58,803 bases of DNA from Kribbia dieselivorans NBRC 106261 (GTDB taxonomy: Bacteria > Actinomycetota > Actinomycetes > Actinomycetales > Dermatophilaceae). A program made the position numbers and the translations under genes. Below the pieces are notes generated by a model. That model saw only the letters and a program-made list of their open reading frames with translations. It was not told the origin of the DNA and did no database searches. Positions within the stretch are counted from its first letter, which is position 1, and each line of letters opens with the position of its first letter. Below, piece by piece: positions 38,164 through 45,997 of this stretch. The DNA is taken from NCBI RefSeq assembly GCF_001552435.1, contig NZ_BCRE01000007.1:1-58803 (forward strand), written 5' to 3'.

Positions 38164-38936
38164 GCCTTCTCGCCCAACAGGTGGTCGATGATCGCGGGCG
38201 TCACCGTGGCGGGCTGCTCGGCGTTGGCCAGGTGCGCGGACTGCGGCACGACGAGCAGGCGACCGTCCTGGACGTTCTCCGCGATCTCGGCGAGGGCCGG
38301 GGGAGGGGTGGCCGGGTCGTCCTCGCCCGCGATCGCCAGCGTCGGCGCGGTGATGGTCGGGAGGTCGTCACGCAGGTCCATCTCGGCGATGACCTCGCAA
38401 CACCCGGCGTAGCCCTCGGCGGGGGTGGAGCCGATGATCTGGACGCACTCGGCCTTGATGTCGGGGTTCGCATCGAGGAACGCGGGGGTGTACCAGCGGG
38501 CCACGACGGCCTCGGCGACGGCTTGGGTGCCGCCTTCGCGCACCGTCGCGGCGCGGTCGTGCCACGCCTGGGAGGGCGTCAGGTGCGCCCCGGTGCAGAG
38601 CACGACCATGCGGTCGACGCGCTCGGGGTTGCGGGCGGCCAGTCGCATGCCGGTCATGCCACCCAGCGAGAGCCCGACGAAGTGGGCCTTGGCGATGTCG
38701 AGGCGGTCGAGCAGGGCGACGACATCGTCGGCCAGGTTATCGATCGTGTACGGCCCGTCCGGCACGGGGGAGGACCCGTGACCGCGGGTGTCGTAGCGGA
38801 TGACGCGGAAGTGCTGCTCGAGTTCAGCGAGGTTCTCGTCCCACATGCTCGGCAGGGCGCCGAGCGAGTTGGACAGAACCATGGCCGGACCCTCGGCCTT
38901 GCCGCTGACGATGTGGTGGACCTCAATGTCGCTCAT
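38160..38936 (-). CDS. pcaD: 3-oxoadipate enol-lactonase
   Basis: Alpha/beta hydrolase that opens 3-oxoadipate enol-lactone to 3-oxoadipate in the beta-ketoadipate pathway; 258 residues. The nucleophile elbow is GLSLGG, the oxyanion-loop region is LSNSLGALPSMWDENL, and the acid and base are expected in GEDDPATPP and SAHLANAEQP. First gene of the pca operon, it is divergent from the LysR gene with a 93-base shared control region. Confidence 0.9.
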   Translation of the reverse strand: MSDIEVHHIVSGKAEGPAMVLSNSLGALPSMWDENLAELEQHFRVIRYDTRGHGSSPVPDGPYTIDNLADDVVALLDRLDIAKAHFVGLSLGGMTGMRLAARNPERVDRMVVLCTGAHLTPSQAWHDRAATVREGGTQAVAEAVVARWYTPAFLDANPDIKAECVQIIGSTPAEGYAGCCEVIAEMDLRDDLPTITAPTLAIAGEDDPATPPPALAEIAENVQDGRLLVVPQSAHLANAEQPATVTPAIIDHLLGEKA

Positions 38937-39029
38937 GGGCTCCGAATCTAGGGGCGATCGCCCGGATGGTGAAGGATCGATTTCGCGCCGATCCGGATGT
39001 GCGAAGTCTTAATGGGTCATGATGGCGTG
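38937..39029. promoter_or_regulatory. Divergent pcaD / LysR control region
   Basis: This 93-base region between divergent starts contains GAAGTCTTAATG at 39003-39014. The same 12 bases recur at 40310-40321 between catC and the transporter gene. GGATCGA also occurs in both regions (38974 and 40291), with spacings to the 12-mer differing by 10 bases, one helical turn. It is a candidate operator for the LysR protein. Confidence 0.5.
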
Positions 39030-39914
39030 ATGGAGCTTCGTCACCTGAGGTACTTCGTCACCGTCGCCGAAGAGCGTCATTTCGGCCGTGCCGCGGCGCG
39101 GTTGCACATGGCGCAGCCGCCGCTCTCCCAGCAGATTCGACAGTTGGAGGGCGAGCTGGGGTTGGCGCTGCTGACCAGGACGACACGGCGGGTCGACCTG
39201 ACCCCGGCCGGCGCGGCCTATTTCGACCGGGCGCGCGAGATCCTGGCGGCCGTGGATGCCGCGGGGGACGAGGCCGACCGGATCGCTTCCGGCCGGACCG
39301 GGCGTCTCATCGTGGGCTGCGTCGGGTCGGCGACGTACTCGGTCCTGCCCGACATGGCACGGGCCCTGCTCGCTGAACTGCCGGATGTCGAGTTCGGGTT
39401 CCGTGGCGAGATGCTCTCCGGTGACCAGGCGGCGGCGCTGCACGACGGGTCGATCGACCTGGGCCTGATGCGACGGATCCCGGACCCCGCAGGGCTCGAG
39501 GTCATCCCGCTGCGCGAGGACCGGTTGCTGGCGGCGGTCCCGCGCGGCCACCGGCTGGCAAAGCGGAAGCGACTTCGGCTCGCCGATCTGTCCGGCGAAC
39601 CGCTGGTGATCCACGCGGGCGGCGGACGCTCGACGATGAACACGACCGTCACCGCGCTCTTCGACGAAGCCGGGCTGGAGTCCAAGGTCGTCCACCAGGT
39701 CGCGGAGACCTCGACCCTGGTCACCTTCGTGGCCGCAGGCCTCGGCCTGGCCGTCGTGCCTGAACCGACCACGGCACTGGCCGTTCCCGGAGTGGTCTAC
39801 GTACCGATCTCCGGCGTGGGTGGCATGGAACTCGTGGCAACCGCCCGCCAGGAGGACCCCAACCCCGTCTTGCGCCGGGCCGTAGAACTCCTGACGGGCT
39901 TGGCGGAGGTGTGA
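39030..39914 (+). CDS. LysR-family regulator of aromatic catabolism
   Basis: A 294-residue LysR-type transcription factor. Residues 1-62 form the winged HTH (MELRHLRYFVTVAEERHFGR, PPLSQQIRQLEGELG), and the rest is the periplasmic-binding-like effector domain. It is divergent from the pcaDIJ operon and close to catC, so it most likely senses a pathway intermediate such as cis,cis-muconate and activates both operons, in the manner of CatR/BenM. The effector is inferred. Alternative in-frame starts at 39012 and nearby are possible; 39030 gives the usual family N-terminus. Confidence 0.88.
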   Translation: MELRHLRYFVTVAEERHFGRAAARLHMAQPPLSQQIRQLEGELGLALLTRTTRRVDLTPAGAAYFDRAREILAAVDAAGDEADRIASGRTGRLIVGCVGSATYSVLPDMARALLAELPDVEFGFRGEMLSGDQAAALHDGSIDLGLMRRIPDPAGLEVIPLREDRLLAAVPRGHRLAKRKRLRLADLSGEPLVIHAGGGRSTMNTTVTALFDEAGLESKVVHQVAETSTLVTFVAAGLGLAVVPEPTTALAVPGVVYVPISGVGGMELVATARQEDPNPVLRRAVELLTGLAEV

Positions 39915-39935
39915 ATGCGCACCTCCGTCTCGGAA

Positions 39936-40211
39936 TCAGGCCTTCGAGGGGTGTGTGGCCAAGGGTGTGACCGTGATGTCCATGTAGGGGAAGAGCGGCA
40001 GGCTGGAGAGCAGGGTGTGGAGCTCGTCTCCGTCGGCGACGTCGAAGATGCTGATGTTGGCGTACTCGCCGACGATGCGCCACAGCTCGGGCCACTTGCC
40101 CGACTGCTGGATCTCCAGGGCCCGCGCCTTCTCCCGGGTGACGAGATCGGTACGCACGTCGTCGGCCAGGTCGTGGGGGATGGCGACATTCATCCGGACG
40201 TGGAACAGCAT
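39936..40211 (-). CDS. catC: Muconolactone delta-isomerase
   Basis: Small enzyme of the catechol branch of the beta-ketoadipate pathway, converting muconolactone to 3-oxoadipate enol-lactone, the substrate of PcaD. The 91-residue length is normal, and MLFHVRMNVAIPHDL, EKARALEIQQSGKWPELWRI and the LPLFPYMDITVTPL end match the family. The other catechol-branch genes (catA, catB) are not in the window. It converges on the LysR gene and diverges from the transporter. Confidence 0.9.
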   Translation of the reverse strand: MLFHVRMNVAIPHDLADDVRTDLVTREKARALEIQQSGKWPELWRIVGEYANISIFDVADGDELHTLLSSLPLFPYMDITVTPLATHPSKA

Positions 40212-40309
40212 GAGTGGGCTCCTTCTTCTGGGTGAGGGTGGGGTGCCAGTGAAGCAGCCACGAGCCGCCAGCGTCGACCGCCCGTGTCGCGGATCGAACA
40301 CAGACATGG

Positions 40310-40321
40310 GAAGTCTTAATG
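40310..40321. promoter_or_regulatory. Second copy of the candidate LysR operator word
   Basis: GAAGTCTTAATG sits in the 222-base region between the divergent catC and transporter genes and is identical to 39003-39014. This would place catC and the transporter under the same regulator as pcaDIJ. Confidence 0.45.
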
Positions 40322-40433
40322 ATGCGTAAACGGATACTTCACCTCTGGGTACCCAGGCGCCTACCGTCGTTCAACGGGTCACAACGCCGTACCTGCGACA
40401 GGTCGGGACGGCCCCCATCCCGAAAGGACTGTC

Positions 40434-41801
40434 ATGGCAACGACCGAATCCCGGCCCGCTCCCGGAGTGGCCACTGAATCGGCATCCGAGGTGGCACAGC
40501 CGAGCCGCCAGGCGCTCTCGCGCGTCGCCGGCGCCGCGCTCATGGGCTCGGCGCTCGAGTGGTACGACTACTTCCTGTACGGCGCGGCCGCTGCGCTCGT
40601 CTTCGGCACGGTCTTCTTCCCCAACAGCGACCCCTCCGTCTCGCTGCTGTTATCGATGGCGACGTTCGGTGCCGGATTCGTCGCTCGCCCCATCGGCGCC
40701 ATGGTCTTCGGCCACGTGGGCGACAAGATGGGGCGCCGCCCGGCGCTCGTGGCCACGCTGCTGCTCATGGGGTTGGCGACCTTCGCCATGGCCCTCATCC
40801 CGTCGTACGGCAGCATCGGTGTCGCCGCGCCGATCCTCCTCGTCGTGACCCGCCTGCTCCAGGGCATGGGTTCCGGAGCCGAGTACAGCGGCGCGTCGGT
40901 CTTCGCCGTCGAGTACGCCCCGGAGAACCGTCGCGGTCTCTACGGCTCGCTCTCCGCGGCGGGCGTCTACCTGGGTCTGGTGCTCTCCTCCGGCGCCATC
41001 TTGATCATGACGGCCATCACGACCGATGAGCAGTTCGTGGCGTGGGGTTGGCGTGTGCCGTTCCTGGCCAGCATTCTCCTGGTCGGCTTGGGGCTGTGGA
41101 TCCGCCTGGGCCTGGAGGAAACCCCGGAGTTCGAGCGCGAGGCGGCTGAGGATGCCGACGCGGGTGTCGAGCGTTCGCCGCTGAAGGATCTCTTCCGCAC
41201 GCAGTGGCGCAGCATGTTGCTCGTGGCCGGGCTGGTGGCGGCCCCGCTCGCGCTCAGCCACCTCTACCAGGTCTTCGCGCTGTCGTGGCTCAAGAAGTCG
41301 GGTTACGCCCCCGAGGTCGGCAGCATCGCCTTGGTGATCGCCGGTGTCGTCGTCATGATCGTGGCGCCGCTGGCCGGTATCGCCTCGGACCGGTTCGGTC
41401 GACGCCCGGTGCTGATGTTCGGCGCCGCGTGGGCCGCCGCGTTCGCGTTCCCGTTCTTCTGGCTCGTCGCCACGGACCAGCCTGGCCTGGCCATGCTCGC
41501 CATCGTCATCGCCCAGGGCGGCAGCGTGGGTATTGCCTTCGGTGTCCAGGGCGTGATCCTCTCCGAACTCTTCACGACCGGAGCGCGGTACAGCGGCGCC
41601 GCCGTCAGCCGCGAGTTTGCCGCGGTGATCTTCGGCGGATTCGGACCGTTCATCGCGGTCGCACTGTCCACCTCGGCCGGTGGTGACCCGTGGCCGGTGG
41701 CGCTCTATGTCATCGCGCTCGCGGCCATCACGTTCATTGCCGCTTACCTCGCGCCGGAGACCTACAAGAACAAGCTCTCGGACGACGTCGTCGTCGACTG
41801 A
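40434..41801 (+). CDS. MHS-family MFS transporter
   Basis: A 455-residue, 12-helix metabolite:H+ symporter of the MFS. The family start ALMGSALEWYDYFLYGAAAA, loop 2-3 motif GDKMGRRPAL and its repeat SDRFGRRPVL, and the EYSGASVFAVEYAPENRRG segment are typical of MHS proteins such as shikimate, 4-hydroxybenzoate or proline/betaine carriers. The context with catC and pcaD points to uptake of an aromatic acid. The stop lies 16 bases before a long palindrome shared with the convergent oxidase gene. Confidence 0.88.
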   Translation: MATTESRPAPGVATESASEVAQPSRQALSRVAGAALMGSALEWYDYFLYGAAAALVFGTVFFPNSDPSVSLLLSMATFGAGFVARPIGAMVFGHVGDKMGRRPALVATLLLMGLATFAMALIPSYGSIGVAAPILLVVTRLLQGMGSGAEYSGASVFAVEYAPENRRGLYGSLSAAGVYLGLVLSSGAILIMTAITTDEQFVAWGWRVPFLASILLVGLGLWIRLGLEETPEFEREAAEDADAGVERSPLKDLFRTQWRSMLLVAGLVAAPLALSHLYQVFALSWLKKSGYAPEVGSIALVIAGVVVMIVAPLAGIASDRFGRRPVLMFGAAWAAAFAFPFFWLVATDQPGLAMLAIVIAQGGSVGIAFGVQGVILSELFTTGARYSGAAVSREFAAVIFGGFGPFIAVALSTSAGGDPWPVALYVIALAAITFIAAYLAPETYKNKLSDDVVVD

Positions 41802-41816
41802 CGGTCGCTACCTCCT

Positions 41817-41867
41817 GCGGTTCGAGGTATCACCCGTCGGAGCTCCGACGGTAATACCTCGAACCGC
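41817..41867. terminator. 51-bp palindrome between convergent genes
   Basis: The arms GCGGTTCGAGGTAT (41817-41830) and its reverse complement (41854-41867) enclose the perfect palindrome CCGTCGGAGCTCCGACGG (41834-41851). It sits between the ends of the transporter (41801) and oxidase (41881) genes and is probably a two-way terminator. Confidence 0.75.
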
Positions 41868-41880
41868 GTGTGGGCCGGCG

Positions 41881-43401
41881 CTACTCCGGTTCGTTGCCGG
41901 AGCTCGGCCCTAACCGGAATGGCGTGGTCACACCCTCGTACATGACGTGTGTCATGAGCCCCTCGCGAGCATGCGGCAGGTTGTGGCAGTGGTCCATCCA
42001 GATGCCCGGGTTGTCGGCGACGAAGGCGACCTCGAAGGTCTGACCGTGGTCGACGTCGAGGGTGTCCACCCACCAGGGGCTGCCGGTCGCGGCGACGCCG
42101 TCGCGGGCGAGGACGACCATGTGGTGCCCGTGGAGGTGCATCGGGTGGCTCTGCCCGCTGTTGTTGGCGATGCGCATGGCCACGATGTCGCCCTCGCTGA
42201 CCAGGTACATCGGCACGCTGGCGCCGGTGTGCCCATTGATGGTCCACCAATACCCGGGCCGGCCGTCGAGGAATCCCGGGCGCCGTCCGACAGCCAGGGC
42301 GAAACGGCGATCCGGTGTGGTTGGGTCGAACCCCAGGCCGGTGGGTGTGCCGTAGGCAAGCGGGTCCAGGGTCGCGGTGGGGGAGCCGGTTTCGGGGGCG
42401 GTCGCATCCTTGGGTCCGATCACGAATGAGACTCCGGGCGCTTGCACACGAACCGCGCCGGAGGACGGAACGGTCACCTGGAGATCGGCCCGCCCACCGC
42501 CGGTCAGGGCCACCTTCGTGTCTCGCACCGGGGTCGGTCGGTTGAGGTCCGTGCCATCGATGGCCAGCAGTCGGTAGGCGCCGCCGGTCACCCATGCGGC
42601 GGTGTTGCCGTTGTCGGTGTTGGTGACGCGCACCCGGACCCTCTCGCCGGGTGCCGCATCGCGCCGGACCTCGCCGACCGTGCCGTTGATCGCGCGGGAG
42701 TTCGACGGGTAGGTGTGCAGCAACATGACCGCGTCATCGGGCCAGGCTTCGGTCGTGGTGGCGGGTTCGACGATGAAGGCGCCGTACAGGCCGGCCGCGA
42801 CCTGGCGGTGGGAAATCTGGTGGGAGTGGTACCAGTAGGTGCCGGTGTCCTGCGCGACGAAACGGTAGGTGAACGAGGCTCCGGGCATGACCGCGTCTTG
42901 GGTGACGCCGGCGACGCCGTCCATGGCGTTGGGGACGTCGACGCCGTGCCAGTGCAGGGTGACGCCGCCGGCGACGTCGGCATTGCGCAGGGTGACTTCG
43001 ACGAGATCGCCGTGGCGGGCCCGGATCTCCGGCCCGGGTGTCGTGCCGTTGAGGGTGTAGCCGTCGAACTGCTTGCCGTTCGTCGGGGTGATCTGGGCGG
43101 CCTTGGCGACCAGGGTGACGCGCACGTCGGCGGGTCCCTTGGCCGGGTCGACGAGGGCCGTGACGGGGAGCGCGGTGGTGCCGGGGGAGGCGTGCCCGCC
43201 CGGGCCATGGCCGCGGTCATGCCCATTCGAGGCGAGCCCGGTGATCGGGAGCCCCATCTCCGTGGCCGAGTACGACGCGGGCAGTCGACTGCTCCACCAC
43301 GACCAGGCCACGACGGCAAGGACGGCCACGGCCAGGGCCGCCCCGAGACGACGGAGGGTGCGGGCAATGCGTCCGCCGGTTCGGGGCGGCGACTGGTCCA
43401 T
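41881..43401 (-). CDS. Membrane-anchored multicopper oxidase
   Basis: A 506-residue copper oxidase with an N-terminal membrane anchor (about residues 14-32). All four copper-ligand clusters are present: LHWHG (about 147-151), YWYHSH (about 185-190), HPMHLHGHH (about 419-427) and MDHCHNLPHAREGLM (about 468-482), where C and the surrounding H residues form the T1-T3 centre. The axial ligand position near the end appears to be Met. Three cupredoxin domains are expected. Substrates of such enzymes range from metal ions to phenols. It is followed on the same strand by nothing obvious and preceded by a small membrane protein gene 9 bases away. Confidence 0.9.
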   Translation of the reverse strand: MDQSPPRTGGRIARTLRRLGAALAVAVLAVVAWSWWSSRLPASYSATEMGLPITGLASNGHDRGHGPGGHASPGTTALPVTALVDPAKGPADVRVTLVAKAAQITPTNGKQFDGYTLNGTTPGPEIRARHGDLVEVTLRNADVAGGVTLHWHGVDVPNAMDGVAGVTQDAVMPGASFTYRFVAQDTGTYWYHSHQISHRQVAAGLYGAFIVEPATTTEAWPDDAVMLLHTYPSNSRAINGTVGEVRRDAAPGERVRVRVTNTDNGNTAAWVTGGAYRLLAIDGTDLNRPTPVRDTKVALTGGGRADLQVTVPSSGAVRVQAPGVSFVIGPKDATAPETGSPTATLDPLAYGTPTGLGFDPTTPDRRFALAVGRRPGFLDGRPGYWWTINGHTGASVPMYLVSEGDIVAMRIANNSGQSHPMHLHGHHMVVLARDGVAATGSPWWVDTLDVDHGQTFEVAFVADNPGIWMDHCHNLPHAREGLMTHVMYEGVTTPFRLGPSSGNEPE

Positions 43402-43410
43402 GACGCCCGG

Positions 43411-43872
43411 TCAGGCGGCTGGCACGGCAGCGTGCCGGCGCGCGGCCGGTTCGGTGGCAGCTGCGCCCGCCCGACGGCCGGCGACCAGGGCGGTACCGAA
43501 GAGAATGAGCGCGTTGATGCCGTGGAGGAGGCCCATGAACGCGACCGAGTGGCCCATCAGACCCAGCGCGATCTGGAGGGCGACGAGGGCGACGATGACA
43601 CCGGCGAACATGACTCCGCCGGGGATCTTCGCGGCGAAGGCGACACCCAAGAGGATGAGCGCCACGAGCGGGATGACCATCATGCCGTTCATCCCGTGGA
43701 TCATGAAGCCGGTGGCTTCGGGGAAATCGGGCAGGCTCTCCGACTGGAAGTCGATGGTCCCCCCGTCCTGCAAGTACTTCTCCATGCCCGCGATCGACCA
43801 CACGGCGACGGCTGCTTGGAGCATGACCAGTCCGCAGATCAGATAGGCAAGGTACCGATAGGCGTTTCTCAT
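43411..43872 (-). CDS. Four-helix membrane protein upstream of the multicopper oxidase
   Basis: A 153-residue protein with four hydrophobic segments and conserved-looking His residues in FMIHGMNGMM, LMGHSVAF and LLHGIN inside or next to the helices. Such an arrangement could bind haem or copper, as in small cytochrome-like partners, but I do not recognise a named family. It lies 9 bases before the oxidase gene on the same strand and is probably cotranscribed and functionally linked. Confidence 0.75.
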   Translation of the reverse strand: MRNAYRYLAYLICGLVMLQAAVAVWSIAGMEKYLQDGGTIDFQSESLPDFPEATGFMIHGMNGMMVIPLVALILLGVAFAAKIPGGVMFAGVIVALVALQIALGLMGHSVAFMGLLHGINALILFGTALVAGRRAGAAATEPAARRHAAVPAA

Positions 43873-44127
43873 GTGCGTCCCCCCTTTGGGACTCAAGCCG
43901 GGCCAACCCCGGCGCTGGAGTTGCCTGCTATGGCTGCGTAGAACTCACCGTGCAAACAGCCGTCTCTCAGCGTGATCCGACCTGAGGTCACCGTCAAGAG
44001 TCGTTATACCCTTGTAAACATCAGGGCCTAGTTTTTGTTGTAGGATGCGCCGTCGCCCATAGGGGTGGTGGGCTGACCGTCCGAGGCACCGACCCAGTAG
44101 GCTCACGTGGTTGCCCCAGTGGCACAC

Positions 44128-44201
44128 GGGGCGTTAGCTCAGTCGGTCAGAGCAGCGGACTCATAATCCGTCGGTCGTGGGTTCAAGCCCCACACGCCCT
44201 A
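44128..44201 (+). tRNA. tRNA-Met (CAT), elongator type
   Basis: The acceptor stem GGGGCGT/ACGCCCT, D-arm TAGCTCAGTCGGTCAGAGC, anticodon CAT (44162-44164), T-arm GTGGGTTCAAGCCCCAC and discriminator A give a 74-nt cloverleaf. A CAT anticodon could also mark tRNA-Ile2; elongator Met is preferred by overall similarity to other actinobacterial genes. Its last 36 bases plus two more are duplicated at 50624-50661. Confidence 0.9.
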
Positions 44202-44245
44202 CTGGATGGTTGACGCGCCCGCGCGATCGGCGGCGCTGCCGTCAG

Positions 44246-44665
44246 TCACCGGTCCCAGGGGTTGATCAGGCTGACACCCGCGGCGGCGAAGTCCTTCGTG
44301 TTGCGCGTGGCGCAGGCAGTTGCGTGGGCCCGGCAGATGGCAGCGATCTGCGCGTCGGCCATGCTGATGGGCAGGCCGGCGCGCTCTCGGTCCGCGGTGA
44401 TCTCGGCATAGGCCTCGGCTGCCGACTCGTCGAAGCTGAGGATTGATCGGGTGGCTCGAAATGGCAGGAGCGCGGCATGGATGTTCGACTCGAGCGCGGA
44501 CTTTCGCCGTCCCTCCGGCAGTCGGCGCACGCCGGCGAAGAGCTCCGCTAGCGTGATCGTGGTGATGGCCACGTCATCAGTCAGTGACGTCAACCACTCG
44601 ACGACCCGCGGTTCCGGTTGCCGTCGAAAGGTTTCCGAGATGACGTTGGTGTCGAGGACGATCAT
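44246..44665 (-). CDS. PIN-domain toxin, VapC/FitB type
   Basis: A 139-residue PIN-domain endoribonuclease. The acidic site is visible as MIVLDTNVISE (Asp5), the Glu of LAELFAG, Asp in SMADAQIA, and TRNTKDF near the end. PIN toxins cut tRNA, rRNA or mRNA; FitB-type members match best here. The ATG overlaps the antitoxin stop (ATGA), giving coupled synthesis. It is the first gene inside the island, 45 bases from tRNA-Met. Confidence 0.9.
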   Translation of the reverse strand: MIVLDTNVISETFRRQPEPRVVEWLTSLTDDVAITTITLAELFAGVRRLPEGRRKSALESNIHAALLPFRATRSILSFDESAAEAYAEITADRERAGLPISMADAQIAAICRAHATACATRNTKDFAAAGVSLINPWDR

Positions 44666-44895
44666 TCGAACTCCACCGCGCGAGCTGTGTCCGTCCGCTC
44701 GGGAAGCTGCAGATCGTCGAATCCTCCGGCGGCCTGGGCGGCCTGCATGAGCGCGATTCCGATGTGGGGGCGTGCAGCGGCCCTAGTGAGGATTTCTCGG
44801 ACCTCCGCCTCCATCGAGCGGCCGTGCTCACGAGCCAGCGCCGCCAGCCGCTCCTTGACCGAGTCGTCGAGCCCACGAACGACGATGGATGCCAT
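44662..44895 (-). CDS. Ribbon-helix-helix antitoxin, FitA type
   Basis: A 77-residue antitoxin. The first 45 residues form a ribbon-helix-helix DNA-binding domain (SIVVRGLDDSVKERLAALA, then GRSMEAEVREIL), followed by a C-terminal tail that would wrap the PIN toxin. The ATG at 44895 is chosen because GGAGG lies 8 bases upstream. A GATATCACCAATGATATC inverted repeat (44919-44936) just upstream is a likely autoregulatory operator. Confidence 0.88.
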   Translation of the reverse strand: MASIVVRGLDDSVKERLAALAREHGRSMEAEVREILTRAAARPHIGIALMQAAQAAGGFDDLQLPERTDTARAVEFE

Positions 44896-44918
44896 GATGC
44901 CCACCTCCAGACAACCGT

Positions 44919-44936
44919 GATATCACCAATGATATC
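44919..44936. promoter_or_regulatory. Likely FitA/VapB operator
   Basis: GATATC and its repeat GATATC frame a short inverted repeat, TGATATCACCAATGATATC, about 25 bases upstream of the antitoxin start. FitA-type RHH proteins bind inverted repeats in their own promoter, so autoregulation is inferred. Confidence 0.5.
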
Positions 44937-44950
44937 TCGGTTGCCGAGTT

Positions 44951-44983
44951 CAGTTGAAGCAGCGGACTCATGATCCGTGGGTC
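44951..44983 (+). other. Fragment of tRNA-Met
   Basis: AGCAGCGGACTCATGATCCG and the following GGGTCG match the anticodon arm of the tRNA-Met at 44151-44177 with two differences. It is not a complete tRNA. It is probably a remnant of an older attachment site, dividing the island into a FitAB segment and a larger right segment. Confidence 0.6.
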
Positions 44984-45660
44984 GCATCAAGGCGCGCAGC
45001 GCTATGCAGAGCCCCTATCGAGTCGCGAGGGTGATGCGCCAAGGTGGTTGTCGGTGGCTGCCCTCGGTTCGGCAACACGAAGCGCATCCTGCCAGTCTGC
45101 GCCACCCTCGCGCCACTCGCCGCTTGCGATGGAGATGGCTCGACCTCGCCGTCCCAGCGAACGACCCTGGGTGAAGTCAGCGGCCCGCTCGGTCAGGCCT
45201 ATCCGGAGTACAAGTCGCTGGCGGTCCGGATCGCCGATCACGTTGCCGACCTCGACCAGGGTCTTGGTCCTGCGGCTCGCGGTCGGGCCGCACGAGGCTC
45301 TGGTGACGCCGACGACACGGCCAGACCCGCCCGAATGCCGATCATTAACGCCCTGCCGGATACGAGCACCTGCGCGCCGCGCTCGCGCAGGCGGTAGGGG
45401 CGCGTTCATCGCAGATGGCTGAGTCCAACCGACGACGGTAGATGTGCCTTCTCCGTTCCGTGATCGGCCGTGACGATGTCGTGGGCGACCTCGCGGGGGA
45501 CTACTTGGCAGGTGTCGAAGGCGGTGACCACCGTTCGCCCGCACCGCCGACGAGCTCCTGGCGATCTTCCACGAAGTGTCACACTCGCCCGAGGCATACG
45601 ACGCTGTGGTCACCCGCGATCACGGAGTGGATACAGACCGAGTCATCATCGGCCCCGCTT
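44984..45660. other. Degenerate stretch without a clear gene
   Basis: Several short frames are open on both strands, but none has a ribosome site, a recognisable family or a consistent reading frame. The reading ADELLAIFHEVSHSPEAYDA near 45545-45605 on the plus strand looks protein-like and may be part of a broken gene. Confidence 0.4.
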
Positions 45661-45669
45661 CGCACGGAG

Positions 45670-45912
45670 CGAGTCCGCAGAGACCAGCGTGACCTCGACG
45701 GGTGGGGAGCCGGTGACGGGACAGTCGAGCGCTACGAATACCGGTGCCACTGCGGCGACGGCGTCATCTTCGAGGAGCATGACAACAGCCCGGGCTTCCG
45801 CGAGCACGTGTGGATCGCCTGCGAGGAGTGCTTCACGGAATGGCGTTTCGTTGAGGGCAGGGGCGTACGGGGCTGGGCTCTACAGCCCGCAGCAGTGAGT
45901 TCCGCCGCCTGA
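45670..45912 (+). pseudogene. Gene remnant with zinc-ribbon-like end
   Basis: The frame ending at 45912 reads YEYRCHCGDGVIFEEHDN, then ACEECFTEWRFVEGRGVRGW, a compact C-x-C...C-x2-C unit that looks like a real protein C-terminus. The frame upstream (to 45442) does not resemble protein, so the N-terminal part seems to be lost. It may be the tail of a broken mobile-element gene. Confidence 0.45.
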
Positions 45913-45997
45913 AAGGCGAAGCAGAATCGCGCAGCGCATCGAGCTGAGGCGACCGCCACCTCGGTTCGATGCGGCGCTTGCGGGAACCGCGCTTCGC

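Noticed and set aside
45002-45613. 203-codon minus-strand frame in the decayed island
   Set aside because: It has low-complexity arginine-rich composition, no ribosome site and no family resemblance; it is treated as chance coding in degenerate DNA.
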